Assembly: GCF_032118995.1 (NCBI RefSeq)
Contig: NC_092662.1
Coordinates: 3,162,001 to 3,226,000, forward strand
Reading direction: 5' to 3'
DNA length: 64,000 nt
From: Asterias amurensis
Taxonomy: Eukaryota; Echinodermata; Asteroidea; Forcipulatida; Asteriidae
Part shown: in pieces, positions 53,716-64,000 of the stretch
Position numbering within the stretch: the stretch's first letter is position 1
Layout: the number at the start of each line of letters is the position of its first letter
Translations under genes and position numbers: made by a program
The notes under the pieces: generated by a model
Database searches by the model: none
What the model was told of the DNA's origin: nothing
The model's input: only the letters and a program-made list of their open reading frames with translations

Positions 53716-55934
53716 TTTTCAGTGCCTAAGTCTCTAAACAACCATGGAGGTAGAACTACCGTCCTCAACCGTAAAACTGTGGTGAAATCTCGTTGTGAAT
53801 GACAGTCCAAGTGTTATTAACATTACCACTCGGTTCATTCACTCTAAGTACATAGTACACATGCAATATGGCCATGAATTTGTGCACGTGCTATTCCTAG
53901 TTCCGGTTTCGCACAATGCTGTCTACACACGAACACGGGCCTACTAAACATACCACTCAGCTCATTCACTCCAGGTACATTGTGCAATGTTCATGAAATT
54001 GTGCACGTAGCTACATAATATTATTCAGAGTTCCGGATGCGCACACTGCTGCTACACACGAACATACATTGTACATGTACATTTCCACTCGCTCGTCACC
54101 AACAGGTTTTGAAGTAACAAAGTACGAGTTCTGTCAACCACTTCTTCATGTTCACTGAGGCATGCGATGACAAAACCCATTCCTACATGCCCGGGGTCAA
54201 TAGGTAAAGGGGCCAGATCAAAGGGGGGGGGGGTGTGATGAGTCATACGTATATAGAGAAACCCTTACCGCATTTACATAAATACACCTGTAGCATAATT
54301 GGCAAAAAAAAAAAAAAAAAAAAACAACCCTCATCTAACCTTTCTCCATGGTCTAACATCACAGATTTACATTCAACTTATGATGATGAAAGTAGAAAAC
54401 ATCCCTTTTAATATTTCTGTCTGAAATGTCATATTTGATGAGAAATAAATACCAGTTAGTGTTTTATTCATGTTTAAAGGCAGTGGACACTATTGGTCAT
54501 GACTCAAAATAATTATTAGCAAAATACCTCACTTGGTAACGAGTAATAGGGAGAGGTTGATGGTATAACACATTGTGAGAAACGGCTCACTCTGAAATTT
54601 CAAACTTTCACAGCTTGGTTATTTTATGTATATGTTGAGATACACCAAGTGAGAAGACTGGTCTCTGACAATTACCAGTGTCCACTGTCTTTAAAAATAA
54701 CGATGTCATGCAAAAATAATGTGTAATCGGTTTTCACTATTTTCTCGTGACCCATGATGGTCGATCGATCTCAGTAAAGGTGTGTCAGTTTTGTACAAAT
54801 GTATACGGTGGACTACAGAAATTGCCTACACTGCCGGCAGCTGTAGCAAAAACAACTCTGTACTATTCCTTTATTTTTTTACTATTTATTTTATTATTAT
54901 ACATGTATTCCTTTTTTTAATATCTAGAAAAATACAATATTACGGGCAGATGTTTTTTATTTATTATACAATGGATATTCACATTAAAAGGTCCCGAATG
55001 GCAAGGCATTTATGAACTTCTCACAGAACAAACGTTTCAGACAAACCATTCATAAACACTTTAAAGTTGATGTAAACATAAGATTAAGACAGACAAGAAA
55101 AACTTATCAAAACATACGAAAAATAATATATCAATTTCAGTAGTATACCAAAACAAAATTATATTAATTAAACCCTGATACACAAACTGTGTAGAAAAAC
55201 ATTACGGGGTTCTGCATTTGATTTGATTTGATTATAAAAGGTTTATTAAAAACAAAGACAATTGCAGCCAGAGGCTGAATTGCAGTCAAACTACAAAGAC
55301 ATAAATAAATATATAAATTTCAAAGAGTTAAAAATACGAGAATACAATGAAATATAAAACACCGATAAAAAAAAAAGATTTACAAAGATTATGGAAAAAA
55401 AAAAAACCTGTTGGCCTCATGGTCCAAAGCAAGAAGTTTGAAACCCAATCCGCCTCCGAATTGGGGCTACCAGAATCTTCAAACTCTGCATCGGTTGTAC
55501 ACTTGTATTTGTACTTGTTTTTTATGTTGATATAAGTGCATGTTTGTACCGTGGATTTGACTGCGTAGCTCCACTTGAAATTAAAAACCTGCTTGAACGA
55601 AAATGTCAAGTCGTAAACTTTGTTGAATTTCACTGAAAATGTTTTCAATGAATAAGGAAATCGAGTCATATGGCTATAAATAGATTTCAATTGTGTAAAA
55701 ATAATAATCTTTTTGGATCTATAATTACGAAATATTCAGAATATCAAAATCACATTAAAAAGGTGAACAAGTGCATTACAAACAAGTTAAAATACCATTT
55801 CCGTTGAAAACATTCCGCTCAGGTAGGCGTTTAAGGTCAAAAGGTGCATCTGGAAGTGGATTGACGTAGTCTTTGTGTAGCTTTCTGGCGTAATTCACGA
55901 GCTTCGGAGTGTGACGTCATAATGTACAGATTAC
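53716..55934. other. Intergenic region between phospholipases A and B
   Basis: No coding exon recognised. It holds the duplicated promoter-like segment (53819-54062), an internally deleted F2 MITE (54473-54696), simple A-rich tracts, and a LINE-tail-like patch near 55218-55300 (AAAAGGTTTATTAAAAACAA). Confidence 0.55.
53819..54062. repeat. Tandem duplication upstream of phospholipase A
   Basis: The segment 53819-53936 is repeated at 53947-54062 with about 80-85% similarity by eye. Shared words include ACCACTC, TCATTCACTC, GTACAT, TTGTGCACGT, AGTTCCGG and CTACACACGAACA. It lies within 100-350 bp of the copy A start codon, so probably in its promoter. Confidence 0.75.
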
Positions 55935-58900
55935 TCATTTTGTCATTTTTTCAAATATTGCTTCGATACCAGTTTCACGAGTCTCGACGGTGATAAGTTT
56001 CTCACTTTCCTTGGGTTGTTTGCTGGTAGACATGTACTCTCGTAGGTAGCTCAAAGTTGCTTGCTTTCCACACTGTATTTGGACCAAAAAGAGACTATAA
56101 CATGAGGCAAGGATCTATGAAGTGATGACAAAGTGACGTTGCACACGATATTCCATACACAAAATTAAACAGTGTTCTTTCTTTACCATAAGTGTACCCG
56201 CATCCCTTTTTTTTAAAGGCAGTGAACACTATTGGTAATTTCTCAAAATAATTATTAGCATAAAACCTTACTTGGTGACGAGTAATGGGGAGAGGTTGGT
56301 GGTATTAAACATTGTGAGAAACGGCTCCCTCTAAAGTGATACAGTTTTCGAGGAGGAAGTAATTTTCCCTGATTTGATTTCGAGACCTCAGATTTAGAAC
56401 TTGAGGTCTCGAAATCAACCATCTTAACGCACACAACTTCGTGTGACAAGGGTGTTTTTTCTTTCATTATTATCTCGCAAATTATCAATAGTGTCCACTG
56501 TCTTTAAGGCCCCTTGTCACAGTCGGCTTTCCAATTATTCTTTAATTATTCAACCCAAATTCAAGCTTGATTTACCTCTATGAGAAAGTTCTTATCTGCT
56601 CTCTCCATGTCCCAATCGAAAGCATCCAAATACTTGGTGTTGATACCAATGGTGCGGGAGAAATCAGAACTCTGAACAATTCAGTAAGAAAAAAATGAAA
56701 AGATGTGAATAGAGCCAAGCAAACAATCGGGTCTTTAAGCTTACGAACAAAATGGGAGTTATTTTTTCTGAATGCGACATCTTTAAGCCAGAGTAAAGTT
56801 GGTTTGAAGGAACACAAATTTCCCCCCAGAAAAAAGAGAGAGTTTGTCTCCCATTGTTGGAAACTTCTGGAGTCCATTCAAAAGAGGGCGCTATCACAAG
56901 AAGTTTGTACACAGTTCGAAAATAATCTCACGCTGAACCACCTGTCTGTTTGGTAAGACTCTACGTTTCGTCTTTTGTCACATGTTTTTGTTGACTAGCT
57001 TGCTCAAAGTCATAGTTCTTAGACCGATCCATTAGGCTCTGCGCACGACGCACGTTTGAGCAAGAACACGGGGTTCTCCAATGCCTTTCTCTGCCGCGCG
57101 CACCAAGATACGCGCACGGATGTCGGACTTTATTTTGTCGGACCTTCTTTGAGTTGTGATTGGTCAATACGCAATGGGGCGGAGCTAAGTGGATCGGCGC
57201 TACTCACTCTTGTTGTGACTCGTTGCACATTGAGAAGCAAAGTATCGACAAGTGACCCAAGTAACTCGGTGATACTGCTGATCTCACGCCGTTCATATCC
57301 ACTTAGAGTCTGCAGTAAGTCCACTCCTCGTCTGGCTCCTAGTTGGACAAGCTCTGTGTACTCAATCTGTGTTTGATTACAAAAAAGTTAACATAAATAT
57401 GAGCTTTTTTAAATGTTAAATTTGCATCGAGGATAAAGAATAGTAATTTCGGTTTCACCCATTACACCGATGTGTATTAGTTAACACTGTATACTTAGTA
57501 CTTTCCCGTGTGCTGTGAACAAAAAAACACAGACACATTATTACTCGGGTGTGACTCGAACCCACGACCTGTGCAGTTCTAAAGCTGTGCTATACAAGCT
57601 ATAAATTGTTTTCTTCAAACTGCTGCTCACAATATACACTTGTACTTTTGAAATTAAACTGTAGGTTAATTATTCGTTCTTACCTCACCACTTCCATCGC
57701 TGTCGATGATATCAAAAATAGCATCTGGGTTGTCCTCACACTCAAAGAGTAACCGAATGTCATTAGCAGTTAATTTTCCTCTGTTCTAAAAGTGAATAAA
57801 AAGTATGTTGTTTTATGCATATTTTGAGAAACACCACGTGAGAAGACTGGTCTTTGACAATCCCAATAGTGTCAACTGTCTTTAAGCCTACTTCAATCAT
57901 GTCCATAATCACCTTTCACCTACATTCATTACACATTGAAAACGCAGTAAAATCATATGTACATGTGTACATTACACATTATCTACAAGACAAATGCAAG
58001 CTGAGACGACCGAAAATGCAGCTGCCAAACTTCGGACCAATCAAAACAAATCAATTAAATCAATGTATCCAATGAAATCACTGGTTCTGTAAAACCATTA
58101 CCTGTCTTTATTCTTGAGGAAAAAGGCAAGGGGCCAGTCTACAAGCTATGATGGTTGTGTTACCTGTTGGAAAGATGTCCTGAACTCCTCTTTAGAAATA
58201 GAACCACTCTTATCGGCATCAGCGCCGTTCAACATTGTCATCAGTCGGCTGACTGCTTCTTTAATATCACCCGTTGAGTTCTGTACTTTTTCATTCTTCT
58301 TTGCCATTTTCCTTCAATCGGTAAGAAAAATAGAACAGAAGTTTGAGAAAAGAAAGACAGTTTTAATAGACAGTAAGTTGAATGATAAGTGGAAAGCTTA
58401 CCTGCTAAGTTTTGTGCTTGGGGTTGGGACTGGTTTCCCACCATACTTTGCGATCCTATCGTCAAGGACCGTTTTCATCGTGTCCTGCTCGCTGGTTGAG
58501 AACTAACAACAGTAAAAAAAAAAAAAAAAAAACAGGAATTAAAAATTTACGAAATATAAGCACTTTCGTAAGTAGAAATTGTCATCCATTTTTTTTTACT
58601 GGGATAAATACACACATCCCTTGTGTGCATCCCTGTAGATATTCCTTTTGTTCTTTCAATTGCCCCAGTTCTTAAGATTTTCCAGAGGCTTTGTACACAA
58701 AATTCCTCGTGGAGCAACCAAGTCTTTAGAATTTCCCTACGGAGTCCCTATGTTTTGATCTTGATCTCCAGAGGGTAGGCGTCCGGAATATTAAAGCACT
58801 AGGTGCGAAGAAGAGCGAGAAGGATGTTTGAAGGTGGGTACGGCATCATCCTTTTTCGATTTTGAGTTAATCAAAACTGTTGTCGACAAGAGTGTTGTTT

Positions 58901-61900
58901 CTCACAATATTTTCTTGGAACTTCACTGACCAATTAAGCCCAAATGTTCACTGTTTTTTATGCATATATTGGGATACACAAAGTGTATGTCTTCGACAAT
59001 TCCTAAGAGTAGACACTGTCTTCAAGTGATTTATGGGACAATACGTATTGCCAAAACAAAAATGAGATCAACGTTAACTTATAACCTACCAGAAGTATTC
59101 CAAGTGTCTTGTCATTTAACTCTCCGAAGCGTTCTGACTTGTCCCATTTCTTACTCGCATTGGTAAGATCGCCAAATCGAGCAAAGTAACTATCCTTGGG
59201 GTCCATAGATAAATACCAGCCTAAGTAGAAGCAGAAAGATCTTACAAGTTAAAGGCTCTGGGGTGGATTTCACAAAGAGTTGTGATTAATCTTATCTCGA
59301 GTTAGGACCAGTTACTCGCCCTAACCTAGGACTATCCATGCAATTTGTAAATATCTCCTAGGACTAGTCCTAAGTTAGGACTAGTCCTAACTCTTTGTGA
59401 AATCGACCCCTGGACACGTTTGGTAAATACAAATTTGTAAAATGATATTATTAGCATAAATCTTACTTGGTAACGAGCAACAGAAAGTCATTAAACCGTC
59501 ATTCAAAAATACCTCAGGCTGTTTCGCTATTCCCATTGGTGGAGATCGAGTCATGTGGGGTTGTTTAAACGGTCGATGATAACCAGCTGGAGTTGTTTAT
59601 AGCCGGTTGTTTTCGGATACGGATTTCGGATACGGATTTCGGATACGCGAATAAATGCATATCTGAAAACTGTCTCAGTCTAAAAACAAAAAACACTTAC
59701 AGAGCTCCAGGACGTCGAAAAACGGATCAGTTTTACAAAGTTGTATGCTTTTATCATGCCTTTTAACCAAAGAGGCATTCATGAATGGGAATAAACGAGT
59801 AGTGACTCGTTCTTAAACTGCCGTTTAAAACCTTACAGGGCCGGGTCGTGGCACGGCGATAAAGGCCCACGCCTTCGGCTCGGGACTTTATCACACGGCC
59901 ACGACCCTGCCGGTTTGAAACGGTAGTTTAAAAAGAATTCTCGCTACCGTTTTGATCACTTATTACATCATCCTTCGGAGGTCGCATAGGCCTATACGTT
60001 ACTCTTAATGTTTCAATTTAATACCTACCATCAAAAGCGTGGACCGGATAATTACAAAGAAGACCGCCATCCACGAAGAAACTCTGTCGAAACTTGACGG
60101 GTCTTAAAACAGCTGCAATGAAAATTGAATTCAATATTAAGAGCTAACAAATGATTTTTTGGAAACTGCTTAAACAGTCCCCGCAAAATAACAGTAATTT
60201 TTTCACATTACTTTTTCATTTAGACTTCACTTACAAATTGCACAGAAAGATGTTTTAAAAAGTAGAATATAATGATCCACACAAGTATCACTCAAAATTG
60301 CACGGTTTTCATTTTACGTCGCGAACTAACACGGTCGGCCATTGGGAGTCAAAAATGTGACTCCCATAAATGGCCGACGAGGTAAAAGGAAAACCGTGCA
60401 ATTTCGAGGCATGTTTGTGTGGACCATTGTATTCTACTTTTACAACATCTTTCTAACCATAATGCATTTCATAACAAACGGTTTCAAATGCTTTTTAAAG
60501 ACCAACTCGGCCGATTAAAGGTGCAGTGAATCGAGTAAATTGTCACAAAACTGTACCTGGGATCGAGGCAGAAGCCCTGGCAGCGAGGTAGATAGGCATA
60601 TCCGGTGTGGTCTTAACATGGAAGTAAACGGCGTCCATCTTATTCAAATCAGCTCCCACAATGCACAGCTCCACACCGCTCTCTTTATAAAGCTGAAATG
60701 GATCGACGTATATACGGAACTTGGTTACAAAACTGTGATGGGTCCAGCTCGTATTTGGTGCTCGATGTGGCGTGTAATGAGGTGCATGCTGGTCTAGCTG
60801 GCGATCAAGTTAGACCAGCATGAACCCAATTCAACCGTTAGCGCTTGCGCATTGGGTACTTGCCAAAAGGTTAGGATCTCATAATCGAGATCAATGGGTC
60901 TATGACAATGACATCTCTGTGACGTCAGTCTTCCAGGCTTAGATTTGACTTACCTGCCGGAAGGTATAGTTTTTGTTGCCGGTCTTGTTGAGAACCGTGC
61001 CAGCTATCCAGTGCTTAAGCTTGTTTCCCGGATGTGCGCCCAGTTTACGGACTAGATTTACCAGTTGCCCTAGCCATCCCCAACTACCATCTTGACATAT
61101 TTTCGGGAAAAACATGCAAATTTGTTAGAATTTGATTTAACTCTGTTATTTGATTTCTTGAAATGTGTTTACTTTTAGTTGATCAGATTCAAACACGCCT
61201 TAAAACAACAAGATTGAATAAATACAAATAAATAAACGCTTTGTCTAATCGATTAAAATTATTTTGGTTGAACGAAGACATGGAATGGGATTTAAAACCG
61301 ATGTTGAACTCAACATTTTGTAAAATTCACCCATAACTAGTTTCCTGTGTGATTTATTACTTGATCATTGATTTAAGTGTAATGTTTAAGGAGTATAAAG
61401 ATACCATCTATTTTACCATAAATTAACGGTGAGAAGTTCGGGTCCAACAGTTTCTGTATTTCGTACGAGTCGCACCCCAAAGCTAAAAAGGTAGCAATGA
61501 TACTTCCAGCACTGCTACCTGCAAATCGTTTGATGTTCTTCATTAGACCCAACTCCTCAAATACCTGTTCGGAGAAAGAGACCTATTAGGACCATGTAGT
61601 ACATTTTGTATATGCACTATAGGGAATTACTGTAGTAGGCTATAGTATTATATCGTGAAATTATTGTCAGTTGCCGCTCAAATATCCTCCATATAACTTT
61701 GTGAATATTTATGTATAACCCTTTTTTTAAAATGTAAGACAGACACACGCCAGACACACAAGGCCTGAAGGCCACTTCAAGGTGTCGGCTATAAATCTTT
61801 TCCAGAGGCCGTTGTCACCTATCTCCTAGGGTTGAAACAGGGTTATACGGTCCATACGGATATAACGTTGTTTTCATCCATTTGTAATTCTTCAAAATTG

Positions 61901-62576
61901 TGAAATTGTTGAAAAAATTTAGACCTGGAAAGTGGCTCATTGTTTCAGAATGCAGAATTTCGAAACTTTGTAAAACTTCAAAGTGTCTGTTCTGCTCATT
62001 CTAAATTCTGTCAGCCTGGACATCCTGCCGCCACCTTTACAATCTTTTTGAAAAACAATTACTCAAATATGATACTGCTTTTTGTAAAAATGAGTGAACA
62101 AGTTGTGGAAGTTTTCCCGGGAAGTATTTCAACCTCGTAAAGATAAGATTACAAATTCTTCCAGCTGTACTCTAACTCGTGTACGGGTTAAAGTAACCAA
62201 TCGCTATAGCTTTCTGCCTTTGTTCATTGCAGTTGGTTCTCCGGTGATGCCGTCAGCATTTCCTACACCCTTCATATTTCATTTTGTGACTCCTTGTAGT
62301 TTGTTAACTAATAAACCTCTTGATCATTAATTCATTGGTCAACTTATATTCCATCGTTCGTCCGTCCAACCTCCCCTGGTAAACGCTACGTGAACTTACC
62401 CGTGCGACTCCAACGTACGACAAGCCTTTACTCCCGCCTCCCTCCAGGGCTAGGTTCTCGAAAGGAAAGTCAATGCCTCTGAATTCTCGTTTCTCATCCT
62501 CTGTCAGAAGACTGGCTTTTGGCTCAACTGATGGTGTCTTCTTAGAAAACATGTTTGATGGAGGTTTGATGGGCAC
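55935..62576 (-). CDS. Patatin-like phospholipase with two EF-hands, copy B
   Basis: Twelve coding exons: 62576-62400, 61564-61417, 61090-60954, 60692-60557, 60112-60029, 59220-59090, 58502-58402, 58311-58164, 57785-57684, 57366-57208, 56671-56576 and 56072-55935, giving 518 residues. A start eight codons on (62552) is also possible. The patatin domain shows EGGGSKG (45-51), GSSAG (75-79, Ser77) and VDGG (Asp214). EF-hand loops are DADKSGSISKEE (336-347) and DSDGSGEIEYTE (382-393). The C-terminal coil after the EF-hands is Lys/Glu-rich and longer than in A. The oxyanion loop is the canonical GGGxKG, so B is the more typical enzyme. The layout is identical to A, and sequence similarity is highest in exons 2, 4, 5, 10 and 11. 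The predicted role is cytosolic phospholipid or acyl hydrolysis under calcium control (inference from domains). Confidence 0.91.
56213..56508. mobile_element. Foldback MITE family F2
   Basis: TTAAAGGCAGTGAACACTAT to TAGTGTCCACTGTCTTTAA, with a deletion in the right arm. It is in copy B intron 11. Confidence 0.8.
57022..57199. mobile_element. TIR element adjoining a splice donor
   Basis: GACCGATCCATTAGGCTCTG to GGCGGAGCTAAGTGGATCGG, matching 43517-43699. On the coding strand it begins about 9 nt after the exon 10 donor of copy B (GTGAGTAGC, then the element). Confidence 0.75.
57446..57605 (-). mobile_element. tRNA-derived SINE S1
   Basis: The reverse complement has GGGTTCGAGTCACACCCGAG (B box), then ACTAAGTATACAGTG and ACATCGGTGTAATGGGTGAA. 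It is in copy B intron 9. Confidence 0.65.
59257..59470. mobile_element. F3 palindrome abutting an F2 fragment
   Basis: F3 copy 59257-59413 (GGGGTGGATTTCACAAAGAG to GTGAAATCGACCCCTGG) is followed immediately by GGACACGTTTGGTAAATAC of F2. It is in copy B intron 5. Confidence 0.75.
59500..59950. mobile_element. Unclassified element with a strong terminal hairpin
   Basis: A hairpin at about 59816-59934 pairs TTAAACTGCCGTTTAAAACC and GGGTCGTGGC with GCCACGACCC and GTTTGAAACGGTAGTTTAA around an inner GCCTTCGGC loop. Upstream, GGATACGGATTTC is repeated three times (59616-59648). It is in copy B intron 5. Confidence 0.55.
60239..60522. mobile_element. F1 MITE, end-truncated
   Basis: Contains both F1 inner arms around GGGAGTCAAAAATGTGACTCCC but lacks the AAAGGAACACG termini. 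It is in copy B intron 4, 35 bp from exon 4. Confidence 0.65.
61725..61870 (+). repeat. Interspersed repeat, family R5
   Basis: CACACAAGGCCTGAAGG, CCACTTCAAGGTG, CACCTATCTCCTAGGGTTG and AAACAGGGTTA match 15715-15905 in order. It is in copy B intron 1. Confidence 0.6.
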
Positions 62577-63104
62577 TAACGTATACGTGAGTGAGTTGTG
62601 TATTTTTGAGATGAGATGTATTCATAATAAATAGAAGTCGCAATGACAACACTGCTGAGACCAGGCTTTACTTTGCATGGGAATAGTTGTTGCTCGCGGA
62701 CAATTGGAGTTCAGCTTAAAGCTTAGTCCAGTTGATTACGTAACTGTTGTAGGAAGTGCACATAGTAGAGAGTAAAGGCATTATTGCAAAGAGCATGGTC
62801 TATTCACGCAGATTGGACGATAGTAGGGGGGGGGGGGGTCTTTGCACACTACATTGGTTTCGCACACAACTTTCGCAAGAGATCACCTGCCATTCTTTTG
62901 TTGTTGGGCAACTACGTGTATACCTTACATATTCTATCACACAGGTACATTCTTTCTATCACACAGGTACATTCCACAGGTAAACTAGAGATGATCCACC
63001 ATGCAAAGTTTCAAATCCTATTTAGAGATGATCTAGCTCGCCGGTGAGCACAGCCATCTTTTGATCTCCTTCCTACGTCATGTGATCTCCTTCGCTACTT
63101 AAAT

Positions 63105-63400
63105 GGTGGCATGGTTTAAGGTGACCCCGGTTTAATTCCCTGCCAGGGCCATCTGTGAGTTGAGTTGTGCGTTGGTTCTCTGCTGTGCCATGAGGGTTTC
63201 CCAGACCATCCGGTTTTCCTCCCTCGGGAAAAAAATCAAACACTTTCGATCTTGGATGTGCTCCGTGGTCATAATGGGTTGATGTGGCTGGCAGCCAAAG
63301 GCGCCCTTGCATGCCTGCTTCTCGAACACGTTGTAGCCGCGTCCTTCACAATTCAGCTCTTAGCTGCGAGCATAGAGCAAGGAACGCAAGTAAGGATGAT
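63105..63400 (+). mobile_element. tRNA-derived SINE S3
   Basis: A degenerate B box CCCGGTTTAATTCCCTGCC is followed by AGTTGTGCGTTGGTTCTCTG, CCATGAGGGTTTCCCAGACC and CTTTCGATCTTGGATGTGC. Part of the body recurs at 31945-32115. Confidence 0.55.
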
Positions 63401-63621
63401 TAGCCCCCAAATTAAAAACAATTTTTTTTTTATTATAATATAACACTTGACTCAAGTCCCAATCCCGTGCCAACGCCAGAAAACTATATTTTGACGGTGA
63501 TGCGGTTGTTTGCTAGTTGGCGTGATATGTTTTAACAGGGACCTCCCAAACGAGAACGGGATCAAATCTACGTCATAATGGATTCATAGAATCCCAATCA
63601 AACTTCGTTATTTTACTGCCG

Positions 63622-63985
63622 TTTAAAGGGAAGGTACAAGTTTGGTAAAAAATATTAACTTATAAACTGACTTGTTTAACGAGCATGGGAGTGCTGTTAA
63701 TAGTATCAAACATTGTGAGAAACAGCTCCCTCTGATCGTAGCATAGATTTTGAGAAAGAAGCAATTTCTCACTAAAATAATGTAAGACTTCTAGCTAGAA
63801 TTCATTTATTACTATCTAAAAGCACACAAATTCGCCCATCAAGGGTTTTTTCTTTCATCTTTTTCTCGCAACTTCGATGACCAATTGAGCCCAGGCTTTC
63901 ACAGGCTTGTTATTTTATGGTTATAATGGGATACACCCAGTGAGAGCACTGGTCTTTGACAATTACCAAACGTGTACCTTCCTTG
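63622..63985. mobile_element. Foldback MITE, F2-related subfamily
   Basis: TTAAAGGGAAGGTACAAGTT to AAACGTGTACCTTCCTTG, the same subfamily as 49725-50107. Confidence 0.8.
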
Positions 63986-64000
63986 AAAGTTAGTATTTTT

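Larger units (their letters stand above)
62577..64000. other. 5' flank of phospholipase B
   Basis: No coding exon recognised. It contains the presumed promoter of B next to 62577, a run of 13 G near 62826, a SINE S3 (63105-63400), and an F2-related MITE (63622-63985). Confidence 0.55.

Overview
This window is animal nuclear DNA: spliced genes with short exons and GT-AG introns, AT-rich introns, and dense short inverted-repeat elements and tRNA-derived SINEs. The proteins are metazoan, and the repeat types together with a catalytically dead mitochondrial seryl-tRNA synthetase paralogue suggest an echinoderm, most likely a sea star. The species assignment is an inference.

Nine protein-coding genes can be read exon by exon, with reading frame and splice phase agreeing at every junction. 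From left to right they are PPP1R11 (-), GTF2H4 (+), a SLIMP-type SerRS-like gene (-), TADA1 (+), PSMB1 (-), LSM2 (+), DNLZ (-), and two tandem paralogues (A and B, both -) of a patatin-like phospholipase with two C-terminal EF-hands. The first six form three divergent pairs that share promoters of about 0.07-0.5 kb (PPP1R11/GTF2H4, SLIMP/TADA1, PSMB1/LSM2). Between these pairs the genes converge, and GTF2H4 and SLIMP share a palindromic poly(A) signal.

The housekeeping genes serve phosphatase control (PPP1R11), TFIIH (GTF2H4), SAGA (TADA1), the 20S proteasome (PSMB1), U6 snRNP and mRNA decay (LSM2), and mitochondrial Hsp70 and translation-related functions (DNLZ, SLIMP). PPP1R11, GTF2H4 and LSM2 lie in or beside the human MHC, and TADA1 and DNLZ lie on 1q24 and 9q34, which are MHC-paralogous. 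The block may therefore be a proto-MHC remnant.

From about 45 to 63 kb lies the A/B phospholipase pair, with 12 matching coding exons each. Both copies keep the Ser-Asp dyad and two canonical EF-hand loops, so they look like calcium-responsive lipid hydrolases.

Introns and intergenic DNA are filled with foldback MITEs (at least eight families), tRNA-derived SINEs, LINE 3' ends, one Penelope-like remnant, a 112-bp tandem array with 224-bp higher-order structure, a 65-bp minisatellite, and three consecutive long palindromes near 42 kb. No CRISPR, rRNA or convincing functional tRNA gene was found.
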